From Excoecaria cochinchinensis (taxonomy: Eukaryota; Streptophyta; Magnoliopsida; Malpighiales; Euphorbiaceae): 64,000 bases of DNA. The DNA lies in assembly GCA_947683425.1 (NCBI GenBank), contig CANTUQ010000159.1:2604001-2668000 (forward strand), written 5' to 3'. The notes under the pieces are model-generated. The model ran no database searches. It was not told the DNA's origin and worked only from the letters and a program-made list of their open reading frames with translations. Positions 10,788 through 22,640 of the stretch are shown here, piece by piece (within the stretch, counting starts at the first letter, position 1; each line of letters opens with the position of its first letter). A program made the position numbers and the translations under genes.

Positions 10788-12079
10788 GTGCATGTGCCAT
10801 GGTATGCAGATTTTGCTAACTTTCTTGCTGTAGGAATTATGCCTCATGGTTTAACATGGCAACAAAGAAAAAAGTTCTTTAGTGATGTTAAGAATTACCT
10901 TTGGGAGGAGCCTTATTTGTTTAAGATAGGAGGGGATGGTGTGATTCGTAGGTGTGTAAGTGAGGAAAAGTATGTGAACATCTTGCAACATTGCCATTTG
11001 TCTTTATATTCAGGTCATAATGGTAGTACAAAAACTGTATCTCGTGTGCTTGAATGTGGTTTTTATTGGCCTACTTTATTCCATGATGCTAGGAGTTTTG
11101 TAACTCAATGTGATAGGTGTCAAAGGGTTGGTAATATTGGGAAAAGAGATGATATGCCTTTGAATAGCATTTTAGAGGTAGAAATATTTGATGTGTGGGG
11201 GATAGACTTTATGGGCCCTTTTCCTACATCTCTTGGGCAAAGCTATATATCGGTTGGGGTGGATTATGTATCAAAATGGGTTGAAGCCAAAACTACACCA
11301 ACCAATAATTCAAAGGTAGTTGTGAAGTTTTTGAAGAAACTCTTTTCAAGATTTAGAGTGCCTCGGGCTATCATAAGTGATAGAGGTACGCATTTTATAA
11401 ACCGATCTTTTGCTTGATTATTGCATAAATATGGTGTGCATCATAGGGTAGTACTCCTTATCATCCACAAACTAGTGGTCAAGTAGAGGTTTCTAATAGA
11501 GAGCTTAAGTTGATACTTGAAAAAATAGTCTCTAATTTTAGGAAAGATTGGGCACATAAGCTTGATGATGAACTTTGGGCATATCGCACTGCATTCAAAA
11601 AACCTATTGGGATGCCACCATATCGATTAGTGTATGGTAAAGTATGTCATTTGCCTATTGAGTTAGAGCATAGAGCTTATTGGGCCATTAGGACATTGAA
11701 TTATGACATTAAGGATGCTGGTGTGAAATGATGTTTACAATTGAATGAACTTGATGAATTATGCCTTATGTCATATGAAAATGCAAGAATCTATAAGGAG
11801 AAATCTAAGAAATGGCATGATGCTCACATAAGGTATAAGTGCTTTAAGGTAGGAGACAAAGTTTTTTTATTCAACTCTCGATTAAAATTGTTTCCGGGAA
11901 AGTTAAGGTCTAGGTATTGTGGACTTTTTGAGGTGATTCAATTTTTTGACCATGGCTATTTAGAACTTAAAAATGAAAAAGGAGAATTGTTTAAAGCCAA
12001 TGGTCAACGTTGTAAGGTCTATTTAGATGGAAATTTTCAAGGTCGGGAGGTCTCATTTATCTCTCTACATTTGGGTTGA
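10788..12079 (+). pseudogene. Athila integrase
   Basis: Integrase joins element DNA to the chromosome. The N-terminal zinc finger is recognisable (HCHLSLYSGHNG, then CDRCQ). The core has D in VWGIDFMGPFP, D in ISDRGTHF and E in GQVEVSNRELK, the DDE triad. A TGA at 11415-11417 and a frameshift at about 11450 separate the second Asp from the Glu. A further TGA lies at 11729-11731. The C-terminal domain (FKVGDKVFLFNSRLKLFPGK, SRYCGLFEVIQF) extends to 12079. No chromodomain is visible, as expected outside chromoviruses. Confidence 0.88.
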
Positions 12080-12735
12080 GGGTTATTTACACAATCTTTT
12101 TATTTTGTAGTTAATGCATTTTTAAGTTATTTTTGTATGTTGTTAATTAAATTTTATTTTAGAATTATGACTTATAATTTTACTAATATAGTTTATTTTT
12201 GTTCTACATGTTATATTAGTAAGTAAGTTTATTAGTATAGTTTAAATATTGAGTGTCTTCTTCAAAGCAAAATTTTTATTTAAGTTTTTTCTTACTGTCG
12301 CGAGCACGATAGAATAAGGAATTTGATTGAGAAAGCATTCTGTTGAGATCACGGGTGTCATTGCGGGCGTGATAGATCGATGGGTTTCGAAAGTTATGTC
12401 TCTGTCGCGAGCACGGTTGTCATCGCAGGCGCAACAGATACCGAATTTTGGTTCTATCGCGAGCACGACAGAACGCGTGATTTGAATTTTTAGGGGAATT
12501 CTAACCATTGGAAAGTAATTTTAAACCCCCCTATAAATATTTTTTTAGCTCTAATTTCCCAATTTACCTCTGTTTTTCAGTTTTTTCTCTATCTCCTTCA
12601 CGTTTTCTCTCTACATTCTTCTCCCTCTTTAATTTTTCGTAGTTTTATTCTAGTTTTTCTTGTTGTTTTTGTTGTTGTTTCTTCTTATCTATTTGCTTTG
12701 GTAGTTTTGCTATTAGTTTTACTGGGATTTGTATC
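12080..12735 (+). other. Spacer after Athila pol with palindromic GC motifs
   Basis: It is AT-rich noncoding DNA. Four GC-rich boxes sit at about 12,295-12,480 (GTCGCGAGCACGATAGAAT; GGGTGTCATTGCGGGCGTGA; CTGTCGCGAGCACGG; CTATCGCGAGCACGACAGAA). The same motif type occurs in this element's LTRs. A pyrimidine-rich stretch (12,560-12,720) precedes the next ORF. Confidence 0.6.
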
Positions 12736-13803
12736 ATGGTTAGAACAAAGACATTGGGCAGTAAAGGCAAGAAGGTGGCTGGTTCTTCTTCAAGGAGTTA
12801 TGATGACCTAGAAGACAAGTTTGATTGTCCTTTCCCACTACAATCTGAGGAAGAAGGTGAGAAATTCAAATACTTTTCTAAGAAAAATTATATAGGAATG
12901 TGGTATTTAGACTTTTCTTTGTTGAATGATTTGGGCATTACACAGAAATTTAAAAAGTATTTGAAATATATGAAATGTGGTGAGTTTGTTCATATGAATT
13001 TGCCTGTTAAGAAAGACTGGGCCATTGAGTTTTTTGTTACTTTGGAGTATGTCAATAAGCGTAGAACCCAATTGAAATTTAGGCATCAGGGTAAGGAATA
13101 TATCTTTGGTTTTGAGGAAATGCATGACTGGTTTGGATATCCCTTGAATGAAATTACTTTTGTCCCTCAAACTTTTAGTCCCACTGATGTATAGAAACAA
13201 TTGACAGGTTTAAGTAGGTTTGACAACAAAAATTCAACTAATAGGCAGTTTAAGGATTATGTGTTTTTGTTATTCCATAAATTTATGTGCCATGCTTTGT
13301 TCGGTAGAGTGGAAAGTAAAAAAGTTCAGACTGTAGACCTATTTATTTTAAACCTTATGCAATCCCGAAAGACTCCTTATTCCATTGATTTTATCTTTGA
13401 TGGTTTATATCATGTATCCATTGCTATGAATAAAAATGTTGGTATAGGACATATGGTGACTGGTATTGTACTGGGTTGTTTAGTGGAATTGCATGGATTT
13501 GTAATGGATGAGAATGAACATGTTGCAATGTTTTATGCTAAGTATTTGCGCAATTCTAATCTATTAACAAGAGGGGGCTAGCCTCCCAAGTTTGTTTCTC
13601 GTAATGAGCAAGTTCAAGGCCAAGGGTTGGACAAAGGCAAACACCTTGTAGATGCTAATGAAGACAGTGAGAGTAGTGATGGTGATGAGGGGCCAGTTAA
13701 ATTGGAGGTATATGCTGATGTAGGAAGAAATTCTTCTCAATGGGGGCAAGTGTTCTCGATTAAATGCTTTAGATGCCAAGGTCGACCATATGGAGACTCA
13801 ACT
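12736..13803 (+). pseudogene. Post-pol ORF of the Athila-like element (ATHILA ORF / env-position region)
   Basis: The first part (152 codons from MVRTKTLGSKGKKVAGSS, 12736-13194) ends at a TAG. The same frame continues 13201-13581 to another TAG and then reads open to a TAA at 13802-13804. The visible string GFEEMHDWFGYPLNE and the later KDYVFLLFHKFMCHALFGR stretch resemble the ATHILA ORF-1 protein family found between pol and the 3' LTR in Athila elements. I see no convincing signal peptide or transmembrane segment, so an envelope role is not supported here. Athila-type elements often have an ORF at this place, sometimes called env-like. The start is chosen because it follows a long leader and gives the basic N terminus seen in this family. 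Confidence 0.65.
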
Positions 13804-15566
13804 TAAGGATTTGAGCAAGAGCCAATCAAGCATCAGTCGCAAGTTGCTTTCATTTTTTCGCAAGCAGAATGTGGAGTTCACTGTATCTCTATCGAGTTCC
13901 TCTAATGGGACATTTTGAGGGCAGTTTCCTTTTCTCTTATTACTTTTTATGTTTATTTTCTTTATTTTGTGTTTTGTTTGTTTTGTTTTTCTAGTTCGTG
14001 TTAGTTTGTGCTTATTTTTCTTACATAATGACGGCATTGTGTCCTTTAAGTGTGGGGGAGGTATATATTCATATGTTGATTATGTTTGTGTTTTATATTA
14101 TTCAGGATTGTTAGTATTAGCCCTGTTTGTGTTGAGTTTGATTTGCATGCATATGAATATGTATATATATTGTTACATTGTTTACGAGTTTGCTTAGTTT
14201 TGGAGCTTTTATATTTGATGCATATTTGAAAGCATGTACATGCTATAGCTTGAGTTTTTTTATAATTGGTTTAGTTAGCCAAATTCTTGAGGAATATCAT
14301 TGGTTATTTTTCGTTGATATCTTTATGTGCATAGTGAGGGTTATGACTTAGCAAAGCACTTTAGTGTAGGTTCTTTTTAAATTGTTTATATTTTCACATG
14401 TAAATATGATTATTTTGGCAAATCATGGGTTAGGGTAATTTGACCTATAGCTAAGTGAGCTTTTGAAGCCTTTTACATTGATATTTTTCTTTGTATGAGA
14501 GCCTTGGTATGCCATATCCTCTAGAACTTGTTTTTGGTAAATTTTGAGATTACATTTAGTATGAGATGTGCATGAAAAATGATAATGGCATTTAGAACAA
14601 CCAATTTTAGCTTGCTTAAATAACTTACCTTTTTGACTTTAGGTTGCCAATTTTGAGCCTTTAACCAATTTTTATTTTAAAAGCACTTAATTAGCCTCAA
14701 TCCATTGTTGAACAATTGACTATTTCTTTTGTTACCTTTTTGTGGAGAGGATTAGGATTGCTATGTCATTGGAGATAGTCTTTGTTTAGTATAAGCATGA
14801 TGTTAGTTGAATTTCCTATTTCTCGAAAGTCAAATACTAGAAAAAGCTAGTTCCTTTAAAAAAGTAAAGAAAGTCAATATTAAGAATTTGTATATTAAAA
14901 AAAAAAGGTGTGAAACAGGAAACTAGTGGAAAAAGTGGACATTAATAAGGGAGTTAGAATAGTAAGTTAGAACTTTATAAGATCATGCTATGCTTAGATT
15001 TTAAGTCTGTTATGATATAGTGATTACTTTTTCTTTACGCATGATGAGCTACTTAACCAAATTTGACCTACCTTTACATAAGCGAAGTTACAACCTTGAA
15101 TAAGACCCTTTGATTTCATTTACTAACTTGTGCTAGTAGTGGAGATGTTTACTCATTACAAGCTTATGATATGCAATGGCATATTAAAGAAAAGAGTGAA
15201 ACACTAACCCTAAACAAATTGAGTGAAGTAAGAATAACGTGTTTGAGTGAGAGTTACTTTAGGCAATGCTTTGTATGAAATATTCTATACATGTGTTAAG
15301 ATATTAAATTTCTTGAGTGCTAATATTCTTGTGCTTCGCAACTTCATGATTCTCCAAATGTACATGGTTGTTAGAGTTGAATGGACAGATATATTGTTTG
15401 ATAATTTGCATATTTAGACTAATATATTAAGAGATGAAGGCTTATTCATGTTGTTTCTAAATATTTGTCAAATATGGATGCAAACTCCAGAATTGTGTGA
15501 ATCCTGTTATGTGTTATGTGTGTTATTTGCATTTTAAGCACAAGCAAATGTTCAAGTGTGGGGACT
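13804..15566 (+). other. 3' noncoding region of the Athila-like element with two PPT-like tracts
   Basis: No coding ORF is supported. A purine tract TTAAGTGTGGGGGAGG is at 14047-14062. A second, TTCAAGTGTGGGGACT, abuts the 3' LTR at 15551-15566 and is the functional polypurine-tract candidate. The 1.5 kb between them is AT-rich and holds nothing else I can name. Confidence 0.65.
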
Positions 15567-17514
15567 TGATATGAGCCTAAATAGATCATATTTACTTGAT
15601 ATTTTGTGATGAAAATTATGTTTAGTTATGGTCAGTTGTTTTAGAATCACGTATGTTTTATATTTTGTTTTATGTTTTGTGAGTATAGGAGAAAATGGAG
15701 AAAATGTGGAAAAAGGAGCAACGTTGAGCATGAAAAGATGGTTCTATCGCGAGCACGATAGGTATCGCGAGCGTGACAGAAGGTACCTACGAGGAAGGAA
15801 GAGAAGAGAAGAAGAAAAGCACAAATAAGGAATGCCGCATACTATTGCGAGCGCGACGAAGCAAGGGGGATAGAATAGTCAATACAGCTGAAGAAAGCTA
15901 AGGAAGAGGAGTCCGTACTCTGTCACGAGCATGACAGACATCGCGAGCGCGACAGACAAATTCGTTAGGGTAGTTATTTTTGAATGGCCACTTGAAGAAT
16001 TGGGACTTTTGCCAAGTTTTGCAACTCTTTGAAGTGGCATTTCAAGGGACATGGATTTTGGCACATTACATATATTAAATTCAGATGTAAATTTAGGATG
16101 GTGGAATTAACTAAGGATTTTCTGTAAGTTTAGAGAGAAAAGAATTTCCGTAGTTAAAGTTCTTAAGTTAGTTTTTATGTTTTGAAGAGAAGACAATTGC
16201 AAAGAGGAAGAACATACATTGTGAAAGGAAAAAGGATTGAGAGATCTCCTTCTTCTTATTTCTAATCTTTTACTTCTTCTTTGTAAATACTAAATGATGT
16301 ATTTATGAACGTGAATCTTTTATATTATGTTTTGTTGTTCATATTAACTTAATATTCTTGTTTGTAGAATTTTCTATTTGTATTTGATGGATGATCATTA
16401 TAAGTGAGAATTTAGTTGAGAGATAGATTCCCATTTAAAACTAATAGAAATTCATCATTGAAGCATTATTTGAGAGATCATAATGTTAGATGATTGTTAT
16501 AGGTTGCTAATTAATCCTGAAATTTGCATGTATAATCAACTAATTCATTAATGAGGATTAAGAGTTAGAATTATAGATGTATGTTTTAGGCACTCTAATT
16601 TATGTTGAGAGAATGAATTGGAATTGTCACACCCCAAATCGGGCCTAGTCGGATTTGGCAAGTTAAGTCGGATAAGTGATGGATATTTCGGTAATTTGTG
16701 CAGGTGGAATTTGGATGATACGGACCTAATTGAAAAGATAATTAAAGTTTGTAAGGAAATAATTATGCAAGTGAGTAAGTGCAAATTTGTCAATGGATTA
16801 AAGAGTAATAAAGCAAGATATTTTGGTTGGAGCCTATAGGAGGTTGCCATGTGTCTTGGCAGGTGGGCAATTAGTGGGAAAAGAAGAAAAAGAAAAAAGA
16901 ATGAGAGGGAGGAGCAGATCACGTTCTGGTCTCTCCTCTCCTCTTCCTTGCTCTTCTTTCTTTTCGTTTCCCGTTTCTTGTTCTCCCTTCCTTGACTGTG
17001 TGTGAATTGGTGTCCTGGTAGAGCTTGAAGATTTCTTGAAGTGGTAAGTTGGGTTAGGGTTTCCTGCATGTTTTTCTTCTTCCTCTTCTCCTGGTTTTGC
17101 TATTTTGAGTTAGGGTTTTTGGAAGAGTAATTTGGGGGTTTTGGTTTGTGCAAGCTTTGGATTACAAGAGGAAGCTTAAGGGCAAGGAGATGATGGAGGA
17201 TTGAAGTTTGAAGTGTGGGTTTGAAGCTAAAGATTTCAGGTTTGGGATTTTTGTTTGTGGATTGTGCTTGATTTGAGTTTACTATAATTTAGGGTTTATG
17301 TTCTTGAGAAACTTAAATGCATTTATCCTTGATTTGGTTGTTTAATTTCTGAATTGAGTTGCATTTATGTTGTTTATGCTGTATGTGACATCTTCTGGAA
17401 GGTAAGAATAGATTGGTATGGTTTTGATTCAATTTTGGAATTGATTTTTGAGTTCTGGGAAACTCTGGAAATGGAAAATCGCGTTACTATTGAATTTCCT
17501 ATTTCCAGATTGTG

Positions 17515-17992
17515 TTTGTCACGTGACTAGCCAAGAGAGAGGCCAGTCACGAGGCGTGACTCCCAGTCACGACTCGTGACCAGCCAGAGAGGCCAGTCAC
17601 GAGTGGTGACTCCCAGTCACAACTCGTGACCAGCTAAGCGGAGGCCAGTCACGAGGCGTGACTCCCAGTCACGACTCGTGACCGGCCAGAGAAGGCAGTC
17701 ACGGGTGATGACTCAAAATCACGACCCGTGACCAGCAAAAAAGAAGAAGGCAGTCACGAGGCATGACTCCCAGTCACGTCTCGTGACCAGCCAGGAAGAG
17801 AGGGCAAGTCACGACCCGTGACCAGCTGAAGAAAGAAGCCAGTGACGAGACATGACATCCAATCACGACTCGTGACCAGCAAATGACCAGAAGCCAGTCA
17901 CTAGGCGTGACTCCCAGTCACGTCTCGTGACCAGCCTTGTGGAGGAGGCCAGTCACAAGTTGTGATGCCAGTCACGACTCGTGACCGGCCAA
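17515..17992 (+). repeat. Array of GTCACG/CGTGAC palindromes in solo LTR B
   Basis: About eight diverged units of 50-60 bp have the plan GGCCAGTCACGAGGCGTGAC, TCCCA, GTCACGACTCGTGAC, CAGC. Each unit carries two short palindromes (GTCACGAGGCGTGAC and GTCACGACTCGTGAC). It sits about 0.9 kb into the LTR, similar to the hairpin array of A at about 1.0 kb and the motifs of C at about 1.1 kb. Confidence 0.88.
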
Positions 17993-18373
17993 CCTCGTTG
18001 GTCACACCGTCCGGCCTATTTTTCTGAAATTTCCCGGTTTTAACTCAAAAATGAATTTCGTATTTCTTCCGAATGGACTTACACTACTGTATGATTCATG
18101 CCATGCTTTTATATGCCTTTATTTGAGTAATACCTCGATCTCTTCAAATGAACTGTATTTTGTATCACTCCATGATTAAGATTATGCATCGTGAAGTATT
18201 GGCATAATATGGTCCCGCAATTAATGCTGATATGTTTTAGGATATTGAATAGTGCTAAAGTGTGTTGATTGAATTATATTGCATGCTTCATAATATGAAT
18301 TGTATGAGGTATGATTGATATTATAAACATATGTGTTTGTCTTTTTGACTCCGGTTTATGCATGATAATATAC

Positions 18374-18374
18374 T

Positions 18375-18418
<44 letters not shown>

Positions 18419-18428
18419 TATATATACA
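18374..18428. repeat. (TG)n(TA)n microsatellite in solo LTR B
   Basis: A GTGTGTGTG run goes directly into about 15 TA units. It is a simple slippage tract, and the small lysine/tyrosine/isoleucine-rich reading frames across it are artefacts. Confidence 0.9.
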
Positions 18429-20010
18429 TTTTATTAATCGACACATGACTTGGAGGATGCACGTGGATAGTGTGACCTTATTTATATGCCTATGATACTC
18501 GGTATTGTGCATGATGAACTTTGACATGTGACTTGAAACGTGCTGTCGCTTATGTATGACCTGCGAAAGTCAGTCTAGTGGATAGTTAGGCATGCCTAAT
18601 AGAGTCTCTTAGCTGCAGCGCCCTTTGAATGTTTGGACCCCGATCAGGTCCCTGTTTGGTTTCTCGTGAACCCTTATGTGATAGGATCTTGTTTAAGATC
18701 CCCTTTGTAAATGTTTTGTGAAAGTTAAAAAGGAAAAAGTAAAAATTGGTTTTCTCGACTCGTACCCGTAAAGTACTGTCCGTATACTCGTTATCCACTA
18801 TTTTGAGTCAGCAGGTATTCTTTTTGTTTTGTCTGATATGAACAGAAGATTGTGATATTCGAATGAGCATAATTTTGGACATGTGAATCAGTTATGTAAT
18901 CAAATGTGATTATGAAACTCTGAATGGGTTGAATGTGACTTAAACAGGTGAATTGAGCATATTTATCTGTATACATATATGTATATCATATGGTGAATGT
19001 ATTTGTATGCTATCAGTTATAGATATAAGTACTGGAATTAAAACGTGCATAACTGTGACCATAATCTTTCAAATGCCATGAGTATATGTTATCATGTTAT
19101 TATTATTAGAACGTGAATCCGACTAGTTAGGCTATAAGCATACAAAATACTATGTATACGAATGTGAGCTTAAATTACGGATTGATATGGTTAATTAGTA
19201 TGTATATGAGTGTGATTCTGTACTGTTAATTATTATGGTAGCATGTGAATTAGTATGCATGATAAGGCAATCTGGACTATTGAATGATTACATATGTATT
19301 ATCTAGGGTACAATGTATGTGGATCGGCTTCAGTAAGTATATGTGCATTAATGGATGATGATGAGGCAAGTTAAAGTGTTTAAGAATCTGATCTTGAGCT
19401 TGTGTATGCTCTGAATGTAATATTTTGCTATATGTTCCTTTGGTCTCTACTGTTGTAGTATCTTCGGCGTGTTGTCATGTGTCTATGAGTATGGCATGAT
19501 ATTATATGTGAAAGTGTCTTGCAATGGAAGTGTGGTGTTTTGACGTATTTCCTTGGGTTCGGTTAGTGTGGGTAGTATAACATGACAGGAAGTAGGTTTA
19601 ATTAGCTCGTGTTCTTGGTATAATAATTGTGTGCAGTATAGCATGGTAATCTTATAACATGTGAATGGGTTTTTAGATAATGTATGAGTATTTGGGCATG
19701 ATAATTGCACGTTTAAATTTCATGCCACTATGAATGGTAAGGTGCTGATGTCCGATACCCTGGTAAGTATATGCATGTGAAATTGTATGTAGTTCAGCAT
19801 GATGATACTTGTATCGTGTATGGTGTTTTGTCTGCTTTGGCTTATTTTCGACATAAGTATATGAATATGAATGTGAGTTTGTGACGGAATGCCTTTCTAT
19901 GCAAGCCTGATTATATGTGTGTTATGAATGTCAGTATATGCCATTGTGAATGTGTTATGCTTTGACGATCATTGTGAATGGTCGTCCTTATTGCTTGTGT
20001 GTTTTCCCCA

Positions 20011-20029
20011 CTAAGTGTTTATCGCTTAG
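20011..20029 (+). promoter_or_regulatory. Conserved stem-loop in solo LTR B
   Basis: CTAAGTG-TTTAT-CGCTTAG is the counterpart of the stem-loop in A. Its one difference (C to T in the 5' arm) still pairs as G-U in RNA. Flanks CCCCA and CACGG are also shared. Confidence 0.6.
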
Positions 20030-20796
20030 CACGGATTTCCTTTCCGTGCATGTGGCTGGTTTGGTTCTGTTCGAGTCGCGCTTCTGCAAGGTCAGCCACG
20101 TAGGAGTTAGAAGTTTTGTATTTTGTTCAGCTTCTGTATTTTGGCTCTTGTATTTCTATAACCTTTTGTATATGTAATTATATGTAAGAATCTTGAGATT
20201 ATGTTTGGGAAATGTAAACGTTAGTATGTTTTATGTTAAGTTATTCCTTTGTTTGTCATTCGCTTTATGCTTCCGCTTAGTGCTTGCGTGTGTGTGAGTT
20301 ATGGCATGATCAGTCTGTGCCCGCAAGTTAAGCAAGGTAAGTTTTTAATTAACCCGTATTTTCGCATGTATGTTATGTATGAATGTATGCTTCCGCATTG
20401 TGCATGTGCATATCTGTGTGAGTGAGCGTCGGGTAGCGCGCCCATTGGCGTCCTTCCAACGGGGGCGGCGATGGGGGTGTTACAGGAATATTATTCAACT
20501 TGACTTGCATGACAAGGATACACTAATAATGAAGAATAATTACTTGAAGTTCAATTAATTATTAATTCATCATCAGTAATCCTTCTTGTCTTCATTGATC
20601 ATCATTATTTTAGTTTAATTAACTTGCATTACACTAGTAGTATATAATTAATCTTCAAAATATTGAACATTGTAAACAAGATAAAATCAAGTAGTAATAG
20701 TAAGTAATAATCAACATATATTCCTTGTGGAAATGATATCTATAGTACTATAATCGGTAAACCGTGCGCTTGTGGATTAAATCGTACAACAGGTAG

Positions 20797-21413
20797 ACTG
20801 CTTGTTTTCAGGTTTTCACTCTGCCTTTTGGCCTAACTTTTGCTTAGAGAGCCAGTTACGGTTTTCATCTCTAACGGCCCTTTTTTTTCTTTTTCTTTTT
20901 TTTAAGACTAGTATCTCAAGCATAGAAGATTGTAACTTTGCCACCTCAGCTGAGTTCTAGAGAGGTATACTTACCCCTGCTGTGAACGATAGGTTCCATT
21001 AGCTTAAACACCTGGCTGACGAAAATGATTAGAGAATTGTCATTAGATAAATAAGTATTACACCTCTTTTTATGGCAGATCTAAAAATTAATGAGAATGC
21101 AAACTGAGTTCTTTTATTCATCGCAAAATTGTGCATATTTCCATAGGATTTCATCATACATGATCCTCAATTGACAAAACTCAAAAGTACAAGGCTGCGC
21201 TTAATCTCGGGATAGATCTTGTAAGCAAACTCCTGTTATCAATCAGCCCTCTCGGGTTTTCTCGATTGAATATTTTCTCATGGCCCTTAATTTTTGCCTA
21301 GGGTGCCTTTTTCGGTTTTCACCCTAACAGGGCCCCCACTTTTAGCAAGGCTGCCTTTTTTCGTTTTTTGACTCACGGAGCATTTATTCTCTTCTTTCAA
21401 TCTTTCTTGGTCT
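20797..21413 (-). other. Conserved 3' noncoding region of L0, proximal part
   Basis: On the minus strand it carries the same boxes as Tat-2 58,930-59,490: CGAAAAAAGGCAGCC near pol, GAGAGGGCTGATTGATAACAG, then GGGCCGTTAGAGATGAAAAC and the GGTGAAAACC-type repeats. No ORF. Confidence 0.75.
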
Positions 21414-22640
21414 TTAGCTATGGAACCATTTTAGTCCGTCAACATTGACCGGGTCTTTAAAGTCATTCCGTTTACTTTCTGCTAAATTCATTGCTCCCTT
21501 TATTAGCAACTTTTTCAACACGAATGGACCTTCCCAAGTAGGCCTGAATTTTTCCTGGATGTCTGGCAACCATGGCCTCATCTGTTTGAAGACCAGATCC
21601 CCTTCTTTCAATGATTTCTTCCTCACCTTCTTACCAAATGACCGAGCTAATCTTTTCTGATAGACTTGATTGTGATAATAAGCTCCCAATCTATCCTCAT
21701 CCAATAGATTCAACTGTAGTAATCATTGTTGTGCCCATTCTTCCTCTAGAATCTCGACTTCCTTGACCACTCTTAAAGATCTCAGTTCGATTTCAACCGA
21801 CAAAACTACTTCAGTTCTGTATACTAGAGAAAATAGCATGGCTCCTGTAGATGTTCTAATGGTTGTTCTATAATGCCAGAGTGCAAAAGGTAGCTTTTCT
21901 GCCCAGTCTTTATAGCTCTGTACCATCTTGGCCAATATTCTTTTGACATTCTTATTTGCTGCTTTGACTTGCCCATTAGCCCGAGGTCGGCAAAGGGAAG
22001 ACTTATAGTGTTGGATTCCATATTTTTGAAGCATCTGTTTGGTTTCAGCCAAGAATTGCACCCCATTATCAAACACAATGTGGTGCGGGAGGCCATATCT
22101 GCATATCAAATTATGCTCGATGAACCGGGCCATGTCCCTGGCATCAACCTTCTTAAAAGATTTAGCTTCGACCTATTTAGTGAAGTAATCAATGGTGACT
22201 ATGATGAACCTATGCCCATAAAAAGCGGTAGGACGTATCTCACCTGTCATATCTATTCCCCAAGCTGCAAACGGCCATGGAGACGTTAAGTTATATAGCT
22301 CTGAAATTGGTACATGTCTCAAATCCACATATTACTGGCATAATTAGCATTGTTTCACGTACTTTAAACAGTCTGTATCCATCGTGAGCCAATAGAACCC
22401 TTGGCGCATGATCTTCTTTGCTAAAGCTAAGCAATTCATGTGAGCTCCTCAGACTTCGTCATGAACCTCTCCCATAACCCTTTTAGCTTCTTTCTATGAC
22501 AAACATCTCAATTGGATAGCATCAGCTTGCCTCTTATACATAGTACCATCTACACTGATGAATTGGGCAGATAACTTTCGAATCATTCTTTGGTCTTTCT
22601 CGGTGGCTTCTTCTAGAAAAACTAACCATTCTAAATAATT
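21414..22640 (-). pseudogene. L0 integrase
   Basis: The C-terminal domain is 21414-21713 (KEGDLVFKQMRPW, KFRPTWEGPFVLKK). The core is 21723-22133, with D in VFDNGVQFLAE. The expected catalytic Glu is Lys in GQVKAANKN; Tat-2 has IEAVNKN at the same place. The N-terminal zinc-finger part (22134-22640) is broken by stops, including one inside the HHCC motif before GAHMNCLALA. It is inactive both by truncation and by loss of the catalytic residue. Confidence 0.85.

Larger units (their letters stand above)
16625..20484 (+). mobile_element. Solo LTR B, inserted in the Athila 3' LTR
   Basis: It is 3860 bp, from TGTCACACCCCAAATC to GGGGGTGTTACA, flanked by GGAAT at 16620-16624 and 20485-20489. It is noncoding. 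It shares blocks with A: GAAAGTCAGTCTAGTGGATA (18,566), CTCGTACCCGTAAAGTACTG (18,759) and the stem-loop near 20,011. The hypervariable middle differs completely from A. Open stretches inside it are not conserved in A or C. Confidence 0.82.
2594..20791 (+). mobile_element. Athila-like Ty3/gypsy retrotransposon with two internal insertions
   Basis: Both LTRs begin TGATAT and end with (G/A)CAACA. The 5-bp duplication GGTAG flanks the whole (2589-2593, 20792-20796). The order is LTR, PBS, gag, protease, RT, RNase H, integrase, a long post-pol ORF region, PPT, LTR. This order and the protein motifs (protease DLGAS, RT FMDD, the gag LYEAWERFKEL stretch) fit the Athila clade. Solo LTR A breaks gag and solo LTR B breaks the 3' LTR. 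Coding regions hold at least ten stops or frame changes, so it cannot transpose on its own. Confidence 0.92.
15567..20791 (+). repeat. 3' LTR of the Athila-like element, split by solo LTR B
   Basis: The LTR parts are 15567-16624 and 20485-20791 and together give about 1360 bp. It starts TGATATGAGCC and ends CGTACAACA, then target duplicate GGTAG. The CGCGAGC(G/A)CGA-type boxes recur at 15,745-15,955. The 5' LTR shows the unbroken form of the B insertion site (GAATTGGAATATTATTC at 3654-3670). Confidence 0.88.

Noticed and set aside
16548..17069. 173-codon minus-strand ORF
   Set aside because: Spans the Athila/solo LTR B junction; Phe/Leu-rich from a CT-rich leader; not conserved in A or C.
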